Source: Bacteroides nordii WAL 11050 = JCM 12987 (GTDB taxonomy: Bacteria > Bacteroidota > Bacteroidia > Bacteroidales > Bacteroidaceae). Taken from it: a stretch of DNA of 64,000 nucleotides. The translations under genes were made by a program, and so were the position numbers. How positions within the stretch are numbered: the first letter of the stretch is position 1; the number at the start of each line of letters is the position of its first letter. Below the pieces are notes generated by a model, which was not told the DNA's origin, did no database searches, and saw nothing but the letters and a program-made list of their open reading frames with translations. The stretch lies in NCBI GenBank assembly GCA_000613465.1, contig BAJA01000005.1, positions 124,001 to 188,000 on the forward strand. The letters run 5' to 3'. Below, one piece after another: positions 49,858 through 58,977 of this stretch.

Positions 49858-50706
49858 TTATTTGGTTTCTTTTTCAGTCGCTTCTTTCTGTTGTTTCTGT
49901 TCTATTTTCTTTGTTACAAATTGTATTTTCAGGTTAGCTTCTTCCTGTTCCTTCTTTATTTGCTCGATGGACGACAGTAGTTGTGATAATTCATAAATAC
50001 CGGCAAGTGCTTGTCTGTCGGCAGAGGTCATGGTAGTAGTATACTTGCGGTCTCCAATGTATTCTACTTTGATATTTTTGTCCCGGTTCAGGTAGAGGAA
50101 TCCCATTACATTGCCATCTGCCCCCATTTTATAATCTGCTTTTTCTATTTTTTCTCCCAGATCAGTTGTTTCATAACTGTCTTTAGATGCAGGAGTTTCG
50201 GCAAAACTACCATCAGGAGCTATTACTTTCACTGCAAAGTGATGAAGGTTACTTCCGCCGCAATAAATAGAAGTCATACTCATCACTCCCTGTTCATTCA
50301 CTTGAAACCGCAGGAAGGAGCGGTGTAGATTCTTCTCTACCGTTTGGGTAGGCCAGAAGTAGTTACCCGTTTGTTGGTATTCAGCATCTTTTTCCAGTAC
50401 GTATTTGTTTTTAATCGATTCAAATTCTTTCTGCTTTGTTTGCAAAATACTGTCCAGATAAACCAGGCTCTGCTGTTGTTCTTTTAATTCTATCTGCTGC
50501 ATCAGGCTTATACCTTCTCTCCGTGCATCGAAAGCTTTGGGATAGAGTATTTTGATACTGTCTATCTGCAATTTGGCTTCGTTGTAATCTCCTTGCTCAA
50601 AGGCTGTACGGGCTGTAGTCAGTCTTTCATTGGCTTTTTTTTCTGCGTCGTTACCGCAAGAGGCTAATACAAGCGTGGCACATAGTCCTACAATCAGTTT
50701 CTTCAT
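49858..50706 (-). CDS. Predicted lipoprotein with coiled coils
   Basis: A 282 aa lipoprotein (LCATLVLASCGND). Residues about 25-115 are a TPR-like pair and long Gln/Lys/Glu helices (TARTAFEQGDYNEAKLQIDS), then a beta region (NYFWPTQTVEKNLHRSFLRFQVNEQG, CGGSNLHHFAVKVIAPDGS), then a C-terminal coiled coil ending KEATEKETK. I recognise it as a conserved Bacteroides-type lipoprotein without function. Followed downstream by the TlpA-like gene. Confidence 0.78.
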   Translation of the reverse strand: MKKLIVGLCATLVLASCGNDAEKKANERLTTARTAFEQGDYNEAKLQIDSIKILYPKAFDARREGISLMQQIELKEQQQSLVYLDSILQTKQKEFESIKNKYVLEKDAEYQQTGNYFWPTQTVEKNLHRSFLRFQVNEQGVMSMTSIYCGGSNLHHFAVKVIAPDGSFAETPASKDSYETTDLGEKIEKADYKMGADGNVMGFLYLNRDKNIKVEYIGDRKYTTTMTSADRQALAGIYELSQLLSSIEQIKKEQEEANLKIQFVTKKIEQKQQKEATEKETK

Positions 50707-50782
50707 TTTGTTGTTCTTTAGTTATGAATGACAAAAAATACAAATTTAGTGTGAAGAGCGTAGCGTGAAGGATGAAAAGTTG

Positions 50783-50790
50783 TACCTTTG
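50783..50790 (+). promoter_or_regulatory. Putative -7 box for the CCA-enzyme gene
   Basis: TACCTTTG, an exact TAnnTTTG match 72 nt before ATG 50862. The leader between them contains the CTACTAAATTCTAAC repeat. Confidence 0.5.
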
Positions 50791-50794
50791 CACT

Positions 50795-50858
50795 CCAAAA
50801 GTAGTAGTTGGCAGTTGGAATTCAATTCCGGCTACTAAATTCTAACTTCTAAATACCA
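50795..50858 (+). repeat. CTACTAAATTCTAAC leader repeat upstream of the CCA gene
   Basis: AGTAGTAGTTGGCAGTTGGAATTC with the complementary CTACTAAATTCTAACTTC near 50832-50850. The right half matches the word before murA (8813-8833). Confidence 0.65.
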
Positions 50859-50861
50859 ATT

Positions 50862-52294
50862 ATGATAGAGTTGACTCAGGAAGAACTGAAACAGCGATTT
50901 AACGATAAGATATTCGGTCAGATTTCAGAAACAGCCGATGCGCTCGGATTAGAGTGTTATGTGGTGGGCGGATACGTCCGCGATATTTTTCTGGAACGCC
51001 CTTCTAAAGATGTAGATGTAGTAGTGGTGGGAAGCGGCATTGAGATGGCGCAAGCATTGGGCAAACATTTGGGCAAAGGTGCTCATGTGGCACTTTTCAA
51101 GAATTTTGGTACTGCGCAGGTGAAGTATCACGGCACTGAAGTGGAGTTTGTGGGTGCCCGCAAAGAATCTTACCAGCGTGATTCACGAAAGCCCATTGTG
51201 GAAGACGGTACATTGGAAGATGATCAGAATCGTCGTGATTTTACGATCAATGCGCTTGCCGTTTGTTTGAATAAAGCACGGTTTGGTGAATTAGTCGATC
51301 CGTTTGGAGGGATAAATGATCTGAAAGAAAAGGTTATACGTACTCCGCTTGATCCGGATATAACATTTAGTGACGACCCTTTGCGATGATGCGTTGCATT
51401 CGTTTTGCTACCCAACTTGGCTTCTACATTGATGATAATACTTTTGAATCGTTGTGTCGCAATTGTGAACGGATTAAAATTATTTCGCGTGAACGGATTG
51501 CAGATGAACTGAACAAGATCATTCTTTCTCCTGTACCTTCTAAAGGTTTTATCGATCTGGAACGGAGTGGGTTATTGCCACTTATTTTTCCCGAACTGGC
51601 AGCGTTGCAAGGAGTAGAAACACGGAATGGGCGGGCACATAAAGATAATTTTTATCATACGCTCGAAGTACTTGATAATATCAGTAAGAAAACGGATAAC
51701 CTTTGGCTTCGTTGGGCAGCTCTGTTACACGATATTGCCAAACCTGCTACCAAACGGTGGGAACCTAAAATCGGATGGACTTTCCATAACCATAATTTCA
51801 TTGGTGAAAAGATGATTCCTACCATCTTCCGGAATATGAAATTGCCCATGAACGAGAAGATGAAATATGTGCAGAAAATGGTAAGTCTGCATATGCGTCC
51901 TATCGTGATTGCCGATGACGTTGTGACGGATTCTGCCGTGCGTCGTCTGCTTTTTGAGGCAGGAGATGACATTGATGATCTGATGACTTTGTGTGAAGCT
52001 GATATCACTTCTAAAAATATGGAGCGTAAACAACGTTTCCTGAATAATTTTAGTTTGGTACGTCAGAAGCTTAAAGATCTGGAAGAGAAAGATCGTATTC
52101 GTAATTTTCAGCCTCCGGTAAGCGGTGAGGAGATTATGGAAATATTCGGACTTTCTCCCTGTAAGGAGATTGGTTCGTTAAAAAGTGCTATAAAAGATGC
52201 GATTTTAGATGGTATTATTCCTAACGAATATGAGGCTGCCCGTGAACTAATGCTCAAGAAAGCAGAAAGAATGGGACTTAAACCAATAAAGTGA
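50862..52294 (+). CDS. CCA tRNA nucleotidyltransferase with HD domain (frameshifted)
   Basis: A class II CCA-adding enzyme (or poly-A polymerase-like). Head [22 protein letters not shown] has the G[GS]xxRD and DxD motifs; [13 protein letters not shown] follows. The frame breaks near 51387: DPLR-stop, with [13 protein letters not shown] in another frame; restoring one A gives [15 protein letters not shown], the conserved RMxRAxRFA motif. A C-terminal HD domain ([26 protein letters not shown]) follows. Corrected length 477 aa. As this enzyme is needed for tRNA maturation, the break is probably a sequence error. It ends at a strong terminator. Confidence 0.94.
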
Positions 52295-52310
52295 AATAGG
52301 GATTCAGAGA

Positions 52311-52351
52311 AAAGTGCCGGTTGTATTTAAGTGAAATACAACCGGCACTTT
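52311..52351 (+). terminator. Rho-independent terminator of the CCA gene
   Basis: 18 bp perfect stem (52311-52328 with 52334-52351), loop AAGTG, followed by a T-rich tail. It is 16 nt past the stop. Confidence 0.9.
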
Positions 52352-52574
52352 TTATATATATAACTATTTTATAAAATGCTGTGTTGTAACGGAAAACCGT
52401 GATGGTTCTTGTCTTTTTGTTTGTTTCTGATGTTATTCTTTTTTTCTTTTCTGTTTTATTTTCAAATAAAACTGTCTTTGCAATAAAAAAATACCGTTCA
52501 TGTTATGGCTTGTTCGATAATTAATGTTTATTTTGCAAAACACATTTAAACATAAACTAAATCATTTTAAAGGT

Positions 52575-54680
52575 ATGAATGGGATGGTACGTGAATTTAG
52601 CTCTTGTAGGAGCGTGGCTTTATTGTTTGTAGCTACTCTTTTTTGTGGACAAGCGATGGGGCAATTGGTCGAGAAAAGAACCTTTGTTTCACAAAAAAAA
52701 ATCAATGCATTTGATAATACTACTTTTTGTACGGCCTATTTGTCGGACGGGACAATGTATACGATGCGTGACATTACGATTAGTGATTTAAGGAACATCG
52801 ATCGTATTGTTTTTAATCCGACAGGAAGTTCACTGGCTGTGTTGCGCCAGAAGAAGCCGGTAGCTATTTTTTCTTTTCGCGACAGGAATAAAAAACTATT
52901 TGAACTGAAAGAAAAAAGAAAGGGACTGAAAGAAAAGCCGTTGGCACTGGCAATGTGCTACGGAAGTGATGCACGCAATTTTATTGTATCCAATTCGCTC
53001 GGGGAAATTGTGGTGTATGACACGAAAGAATATTTGCCTCAGGCTTATATTCAGGGAGATGCTCCTGCTACTTCGCTGGCGTTGAGTTCTAATAACTATT
53101 TTATAGCTTCGGCTGTAGGAAAAGAGGTTGTTATCTGGAATTTTCAGACCCGGGAAAAGCGAAAGTCTATTCCGATGCCGGCGGTAGTGAAAGAAGTTGC
53201 TTTTTCTCCGGATGCTTCGCTGTTGGCAGTGACGACGGATGATAAACGGCTCACGATTATTGATACCAAGAATTGGGATAAGGTGGATATCTTTGATAAA
53301 CTGGGAGGAATACTGACCTCACCTTCTTTTCATCCGGAAGGAAAATATGTAAGTGTGGTACGCGATAATAAAGATATTATAATAGTCAATCTGAAAAATA
53401 GTGTTGTTGAGCAGGAACTACCCGAAGCACAAATAGGTGTTATGGGGACTCGTTTCTTTAAAAATAACCAGAACAGTGAAGTCTTTCTGTTGTCGAACCG
53501 CCCTTATCAGATTGTATTCTGGGATGCCAATGGTCTGAATCCTTTCTATGGTAAGATTATGGGTAAAGAGGTGGATGCCAAAATGAACGAATGGGTGAAG
53601 ATGATGCAGGGTGAATCGATGGAAGATTATGCGATTCGTGTGAATGACGAAAGCCGTTTGAAGCAACAGCAGTTGTTTGCCCAGGAAGTGGCAACCGAAC
53701 TGGCAGGCGATCGTATCTCTATTGACAATCCGTTCGTGGGCGATTATGATACTTCGAGCAACCTGCTCAATATCGGTTTTAAGGAGTTACCCTCTATCGC
53801 ATTGGAAGTTCCGGCAGGCGAAGCAGGAGATTTCAATGATGCGAAGAATCTGAAATTTGAGAATGCTGTCTATGTACTGAATGACAAAGATGAATTTGAG
53901 CTTGCTTATGTGGAAGTGAAAAATGAAACGACCAATAAGGTGTATATTTATGATAATATCGGGCGTACAAAGCTGACTGCTTTGGAGGCAGATGCCAACT
54001 TTGTTCCGCTTGAAATTATGCAGCAGGCTACTCGCGAAGAAGTGCAGTTGAAGGAGATAAAGGAACAGGTGGTGGAAGAGAAAAAACAAGATAAACTGAT
54101 TACAGATAATACACAGATTAATGTAAAAACAGAAGTAGTGCCGGGTGTGAATGCCGATGGTAAAAAGATTCTGAACTATAAAGTGGGGTATCAGTACGAA
54201 GTTATTAATAAGGAGTTTTCTGCAAAAGAAGATTTCCCCTCGGGAGGCTATAACATTGAAAAATCCAATGCTGCTATGTCTTTGATGAAGATTATCAAGA
54301 ATGCCTTCGAAGGTGATTTCTCTAAATATCTTGCCGAAGGAAAACAGGTAAAAGTGATCATTACCGGTTCTGCCGATGCCAGTCCGATTCGTGGACGTAT
54401 TGCTTATGATGGCCGTTACGGTGAATTTATGGATGAACCTTATTATAAAGACGGTAATCTGGATAATATAACGGTGACCAAAACATCGGGAATAACCCAG
54501 AATGAGCAACTTGCTTTGCTGCGTGCTGCCGGTGTACAAAACTATATTGATAAAAATGTAACAACATTGAATAATACGAAGAACGAATACGAGTATCATG
54601 TGGAAGTGGCCAAAGAACGTGGTGGTGAATTCCGAAAGATCAATGTAGAGTTCGTAATTATGGATGCATTCCAACAATAA
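52575..54680 (+). CDS. Exported beta-propeller/OmpA-like protein of the caspase module
   Basis: A 701 aa protein. Signal peptide near SVALLFVATLFCGQAMGQ, then a WD40/quinoprotein-like propeller (about residues 60-330: IVFNPTGSSLAVLRQKKPVAIFSF, PATSLALSSNNYFIASA, EVAFSPDASLLAVTTDDK, PSFHPEGKYVSVVRDNK), a charged linker, a C2/beta segment (about 400-480) and a C-terminal OmpA-like region (IKNAFEGDFSKYLAEGKQVKVIITGSADASPIRG and EQLALLRAAGVQNYI). I choose ATG 52575 after AAAGGT rather than 52524. Its stop is 7 nt before the caspase gene. The architecture suggests an envelope sensor anchored to peptidoglycan; binding partner unknown. Confidence 0.82.
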   Translation: MNGMVREFSSCRSVALLFVATLFCGQAMGQLVEKRTFVSQKKINAFDNTTFCTAYLSDGTMYTMRDITISDLRNIDRIVFNPTGSSLAVLRQKKPVAIFSFRDRNKKLFELKEKRKGLKEKPLALAMCYGSDARNFIVSNSLGEIVVYDTKEYLPQAYIQGDAPATSLALSSNNYFIASAVGKEVVIWNFQTREKRKSIPMPAVVKEVAFSPDASLLAVTTDDKRLTIIDTKNWDKVDIFDKLGGILTSPSFHPEGKYVSVVRDNKDIIIVNLKNSVVEQELPEAQIGVMGTRFFKNNQNSEVFLLSNRPYQIVFWDANGLNPFYGKIMGKEVDAKMNEWVKMMQGESMEDYAIRVNDESRLKQQQLFAQEVATELAGDRISIDNPFVGDYDTSSNLLNIGFKELPSIALEVPAGEAGDFNDAKNLKFENAVYVLNDKDEFELAYVEVKNETTNKVYIYDNIGRTKLTALEADANFVPLEIMQQATREEVQLKEIKEQVVEEKKQDKLITDNTQINVKTEVVPGVNADGKKILNYKVGYQYEVINKEFSAKEDFPSGGYNIEKSNAAMSLMKIIKNAFEGDFSKYLAEGKQVKVIITGSADASPIRGRIAYDGRYGEFMDEPYYKDGNLDNITVTKTSGITQNEQLALLRAAGVQNYIDKNVTTLNNTKNEYEYHVEVAKERGGEFRKINVEFVIMDAFQQ

Positions 54681-54687
54681 ACAAACA

Positions 54688-57450
54688 ATGAAAAGATTTT
54701 TTTTACTGACAATCATTCTCACTGCGGGAGCAGTTGCAGGCAGAGTAGTAGCACAGGATGCTGCCTCTGCTTCCAAACGTGCCAATCAGCAGTATGTGCT
54801 TTTTGAAAGTGAGCGCGATAAAGGAACAAACGTAACTGCCATGTATGATTACCTGCTGGATAGTTATGCCAATTTCATTAAAGTGGTGGAGGCACCGGAT
54901 AACGGTCAGTATCTGGAGGGGGCAAAGAACCGTTTGCGTTCTCTGTATCCCTACCTACTGAACGGAGCGGTGTATTACTCCGAGCAAAAGCAGCCGGCAA
55001 AAGCGCTGGATCTTGCTGCTGCTTATATTGATATGCCGCAGTTGCCGGCGTTTAGTAGTGAATTGCTGCCTAAAGACAGCCGTTATGCCTCGGTAGTGTA
55101 TTACGCAGCTGTTTCGGCCTATAATTTGCAAAAGAATGAACAGGCTCTGAAATATTTCCGGGAGTATTTGAATACAGGTACGGAAGCACAGGAAAAAGAC
55201 TGCTATGTATATATGAACATGATTTATCAGTCGCAGAAGAAGTATGCCGATCAGGAACGTATCTTGTTGAAAGCAAATGAGAAGTATCCGGTATCGCTCG
55301 ATTTTTTGTATAATTTGGTTAATGTGTATATTGCTACCAATAATATGGAGAAACTACTGGGAGCAATTGACAAGATTTTGGCTGTTGATCCAAATAATGA
55401 TAAGGTGTTGCCTATTAAAGCACGCATTCTCGAACGTCAGGGTAAAAATATAGAAGCGCTTGATATCTACAAACGTCTCTATGCACTTTATCCCAATAAC
55501 TTTGAGTTGATGACCGGTGTGGCCCGTGCCAACTTTAATTGTGCAACGGAAATAGTAAATAACGGTGCTACGATTGCCAATGATACTGAGTATGCATTGG
55601 TTCGGCAGCGTGCCTCCAGTTATTTGTTGGATGCAAAAGATCTCTTTTTGAAGATTCTGGAGAAGGACCCCTCTTCCAAACTGTATATGCAGGGGCTTGC
55701 TGGAGTTTACCAGTATATGGACATGAAGGCCGAATATGAAGTGCTGAACAAAATAATTGAGGATGGTGCCTCCTATACTTCATTTCCCGGTCGTTTACTG
55801 GCTTATAATGAAAGCTTGAAAAATACTGAAAATGTAGTTCGGGAGCAACCATCCGTTCCGGTTCCGGTAGATCCGGCTATGTTAGTGATCCGGGTGGATA
55901 GTTTTATCGATGCCAATAATAATAAAGTGATTGATGCCGGTGAAAGCTTTGCTGTTCAGTTTACTGTTGAGAATAAAGGAAAGGGAGATGCTTATAATAT
56001 TCGTCTCCGCTTGTCCGAACAGCAAGGGTATGATCAGTATTTTGAGGGGCCGCGTGAACTGGATGGAGGAAACATCCCTGCCGGTACTTCCAAAGAGTAT
56101 ACCTTCCGTTATATCGCTAAGAAAGAGATGCCTACTGCATTGGCTAAAATCAATATTTATGCTTTTGAAGCGAATGGATTTGATGCCGATCCTTCTGAAT
56201 TGATAGTGAATGCACAGGAATATTCGATGCCGCGTTTGCGTATAGCCGACCATCAGTTCTTTGCATCTGAGGGATCTTCGATCACTTTGGGTAAGAATGG
56301 TAAACTGACAATTGCCGTACAGAACTTCGGAACAAAAACAGCGCATAACGTAAAACTGAATTTTACACTGCCGAAGAATGTCTATACTACGGATAGTCCG
56401 GAAATGACCATTGATAGTATTGCTCCGGGTGATGTGGCGACACTGGACTATGGTTTTCTCGTGAATAAACGTTTCGATGAGGATTCTGTGGCAGTGATGC
56501 TGGCAGTGACTGAATCTACGCGTTCGGCTTTTCTGAATGAAGCATATAAAGTGAAAGTGGGTGATTACCTTACTGCGGCAAGTACCATGAATTTAAGCGG
56601 AAATGTTATTGCGCGTAAGGCTGTTGCCAAAGACTTCTCGCTTACTTTTAAGAGTGAATTGATGGAAGATATTCCGGTAGGTGCTGTAAACCGTCATCGT
56701 TATGCATTGATTATTGGTAATGAAGATTATAGCATGACCGGTGCCAATGCAGAAATCAATGTACCTTATGCCGTGAATGATGCCATGGTATTTCGTGAGT
56801 ATTGTATTCGTACATTCGGTGTGCCCGATAATCAGATAAAGGTGGTGCCTAATGCTACAGCCGGTATGATGCATGAGCAACTGGATTGGCTGGTAAATAT
56901 GGCAAGTACTGATCCGGAAGCGGAGCTGATATTCTATTATTCGGGACATGGCAATAATGACGAAGCAACCAAAGAACCCTATTTGTTGCCTGTAGATATT
57001 ACCGGTAAAAATATCCGCTTGGGTATCTCGTTGGCTGAGTTATATAAAGAATTGGCTACTTATCCGGTGAAGGGTGCGTACGTATTTCTCGATGCTTGTT
57101 TCAGTGGTGGCTATAAGAGTGCTGCTCCGCTGCTTGCACAGAAAGGAGTACGCGTAGTGCCGAAAGTAGGATTGCCTCAGGGTAACACTTTGAGTTTCTC
57201 TTCGAGTAGTGGTGATCAGACCTCAAGTGTTTATCACGATAAAAAGCAGGGCTATTATACTTATTTTCTGATTAAAACGATTAAGGATGCAAAAGGAAAC
57301 CTTTCAATGAAAGAACTCTTTGAGAAAACCAGTGCTGCCGTGAAAAAAGCAACTGCCATGATTGGTAAAATACAGGAGCCGCAGTGCATGGTTTCTCCTA
57401 CATGGACGGAGTGGGAGAATTTAAGGTTGGAAACTCAGATGGAGGAGTAG
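54688..57450 (+). CDS. Exported TPR-CARDB-caspase (C14) protein
   Basis: A 920 aa protein. Signal peptide (FFLLTIILTAGAVAGRVVAQ), TPR repeats about residues 30-370 (ALKYFREYLNTGTEAQEKD, ILERQGKNIEALDIYKRLYALYPNN), a CARDB/Ig-like domain about 390-510 (DANNNKVIDAGESFAVQFTVENKGKGDA), a second Ig-like domain about 515-650, and a C-terminal caspase-fold peptidase starting RYALIIGNEDYS. The catalytic dyad is intact: His in FYYSGHGN (about residue 753) and Cys in FLDACFSGGY (about 804). ATG 54688 (MKRFFLLT) is preferred over 54664. It should be an active extracytoplasmic cysteine endopeptidase; substrate and trigger unknown. Co-transcribed with the propeller/OmpA gene. Confidence 0.9.
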   Translation: MKRFFLLTIILTAGAVAGRVVAQDAASASKRANQQYVLFESERDKGTNVTAMYDYLLDSYANFIKVVEAPDNGQYLEGAKNRLRSLYPYLLNGAVYYSEQKQPAKALDLAAAYIDMPQLPAFSSELLPKDSRYASVVYYAAVSAYNLQKNEQALKYFREYLNTGTEAQEKDCYVYMNMIYQSQKKYADQERILLKANEKYPVSLDFLYNLVNVYIATNNMEKLLGAIDKILAVDPNNDKVLPIKARILERQGKNIEALDIYKRLYALYPNNFELMTGVARANFNCATEIVNNGATIANDTEYALVRQRASSYLLDAKDLFLKILEKDPSSKLYMQGLAGVYQYMDMKAEYEVLNKIIEDGASYTSFPGRLLAYNESLKNTENVVREQPSVPVPVDPAMLVIRVDSFIDANNNKVIDAGESFAVQFTVENKGKGDAYNIRLRLSEQQGYDQYFEGPRELDGGNIPAGTSKEYTFRYIAKKEMPTALAKINIYAFEANGFDADPSELIVNAQEYSMPRLRIADHQFFASEGSSITLGKNGKLTIAVQNFGTKTAHNVKLNFTLPKNVYTTDSPEMTIDSIAPGDVATLDYGFLVNKRFDEDSVAVMLAVTESTRSAFLNEAYKVKVGDYLTAASTMNLSGNVIARKAVAKDFSLTFKSELMEDIPVGAVNRHRYALIIGNEDYSMTGANAEINVPYAVNDAMVFREYCIRTFGVPDNQIKVVPNATAGMMHEQLDWLVNMASTDPEAELIFYYSGHGNNDEATKEPYLLPVDITGKNIRLGISLAELYKELATYPVKGAYVFLDACFSGGYKSAAPLLAQKGVRVVPKVGLPQGNTLSFSSSSGDQTSSVYHDKKQGYYTYFLIKTIKDAKGNLSMKELFEKTSAAVKKATAMIGKIQEPQCMVSPTWTEWENLRLETQMEE

Positions 57451-57457
57451 TGAGGAA

Positions 57458-57539
57458 TGATTAGTGAGTAGTGATAAGTGATTAGTACCGTGCGACATGA
57501 TGCGCAGCCTACTAATCACTTATCACTACTCACTAATCA
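57458..57539. repeat. 30 bp perfect inverted repeat of GATTAGTGAGTAGTGATAAG words
   Basis: Arms 57458-57487 and 57510-57539 with a 22 nt loop between the convergent caspase and M24 genes; acts as or contains a bidirectional terminator. Confidence 0.85.
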
Positions 57540-57544
57540 CTATT

Positions 57545-58705
57545 TCAGAGTTCAATAATTTCTTCATTACAGATCGTCAGTTTTTCAACTCCTTCGCTGG
57601 TGACAGCCCATGAGTTTTCAATACCAACAGGACCGACACCTGGTAGAACGATTTTGGGCTCTAAAGCAAATACCATACCTGGTTCCAGCTCTTGTTTCAT
57701 ACGTGGTGCAATTACAGGCATTTCGTTAATTTCCAATCCAATGCCATGACCGATGAAACGTGCCTGTTGGCTGATGCCCATGAAGTTTTCTGCAAATCCG
57801 GCTTTGGTAACCATCTCAATGGCAGTGTTATACAAATCTTCACATACAGCTCCCGGCTTAGCCAGTGAAGCAACCTCGTTTTGTATATCCAGACAAACCT
57901 GATGTGCGGCATAGGCTTTTTCACTTAGTTTACCAATAGAGAACACGCGGCTCATATCGCCCATATATCCGTTGAAGTTACCACCTAAATCTACCATTAC
58001 GCTTTGGCCTTCTTTCAGCGGAGAGCCATTCACTCCTCCCGGCAGTGCCGGATCGAGCCCTTCACCTCCCAAAGCAAAGTCGTAGGGAGAAGGTGCAGCA
58101 GCGTTATCACCAGTCAGTACGCTTCCCATGAAGATTTCCATACTTTGACCGAATACGCGGAAAATACCTAATGATCCTTCCAGGCGCATCAAGCGTTCAA
58201 TTTCGATGGAAAATTCGCGATCAGTCATTCCCGGACGATAGACAGAAGGAATCCGATCGTATGCTTTGGCATGTGCAATTCCCGAACGACGGAACAATTC
58301 TATTTCGATGGCTGTCTTTATACTCCGTGCCTGGCGGATAAGCGGGGTACCATTAACAACTTCTATATCGGGAAACATGGCAGCCAGGCGTACATATTCT
58401 GTATAGGGCAGTTCGTCACCTTCGAGCATCAGTTTGGTTGGCATAGGCAATTTTTCCTCTTTCAGGATATCTATGATCTGTTCCGGCTTGCGGACAGAGA
58501 AGATATGTTCTCCCGATATATTGTTGGGACGTTTTACAAATAAGCGGGCGGGAGCGTTAAGAGGTAAGTATAAATATCCGCTGACAACGCGGCCATACGT
58601 ATAGAGCAAGTTTACATTACAAGTGATTAGTGCGGCATCAATGCCTTGTTGAGCCATTAGCCAGCGTATTTTATCGCGGCGCAGTTTTAATTCCGGTTGT
58701 AACAT
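57545..58705 (-). CDS. Aminopeptidase P family (M24) Xaa-Pro peptidase
   Basis: A 386 aa two-domain pita-bread peptidase. The N-terminal creatinase-like domain (about 1-130) is followed by an M24 core with metal ligands in MVDLGGNFNGYMGDMSRVFSIG (two Asp), IGHGIGLEINEMP (His) and FALEPKIVLPGVGPVGIENS (two Glu). It cleaves X-Pro N-termini or dipeptides in the cytosol. Convergent with the caspase gene and downstream of gdhA, from which it is separated by a terminator. Confidence 0.92.
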   Translation of the reverse strand: MLQPELKLRRDKIRWLMAQQGIDAALITCNVNLLYTYGRVVSGYLYLPLNAPARLFVKRPNNISGEHIFSVRKPEQIIDILKEEKLPMPTKLMLEGDELPYTEYVRLAAMFPDIEVVNGTPLIRQARSIKTAIEIELFRRSGIAHAKAYDRIPSVYRPGMTDREFSIEIERLMRLEGSLGIFRVFGQSMEIFMGSVLTGDNAAAPSPYDFALGGEGLDPALPGGVNGSPLKEGQSVMVDLGGNFNGYMGDMSRVFSIGKLSEKAYAAHQVCLDIQNEVASLAKPGAVCEDLYNTAIEMVTKAGFAENFMGISQQARFIGHGIGLEINEMPVIAPRMKQELEPGMVFALEPKIVLPGVGPVGIENSWAVTSEGVEKLTICNEEIIEL

Positions 58706-58773
58706 CTCATTATTATGTTTTGATTTTGAGATGCAAAGTTAGGCTATTTTAGTTGAAAATGAAACCTTCCGGT

Positions 58774-58819
58774 AAAAAAGTGCGCTACCCACGTCCTGTC
58801 CCAGGAGGAGAGTAGCGCA
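58774..58819 (-). terminator. Rho-independent terminator of gdhA
   Basis: TGCGCTAC (58781-58788) pairs with GTAGCGCA (58812-58819), with a weaker inner stem; on the - strand it is followed by CTTTTTTACC. Confidence 0.75.
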
Positions 58820-58854
58820 AACCACAAATACAAATACAACTAAACAAAGTTTTT

Positions 58855-58977
58855 CTATTTACGATTAAACAATCCGGAGATTTACGATTAGACGATTTAC
58901 CATTTACGATTGAAGTTACTTGTGAATAAATAGATGTAATCCCAATCGTAAATAGTAAATCGTCCAATCGTAAATCT
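58855..58977. repeat. TTACGATTAGACGAT inverted repeat, copy 2
   Basis: GATTTACGATTAGACGATTTAC then ATTGAAGTTACTTG, loop, GTAATCCCAATCGTAAATAG and complement. It touches the gdhA stop codon. Same orientation as copies 1 and 3. Confidence 0.85.

Noticed and set aside
51380..51392. Programmed frameshift in the CCA gene, and likewise in murA
   Set aside because: No slippery heptamer or downstream pseudoknot is evident, and similar breaks affect many unrelated genes, which points to base errors.
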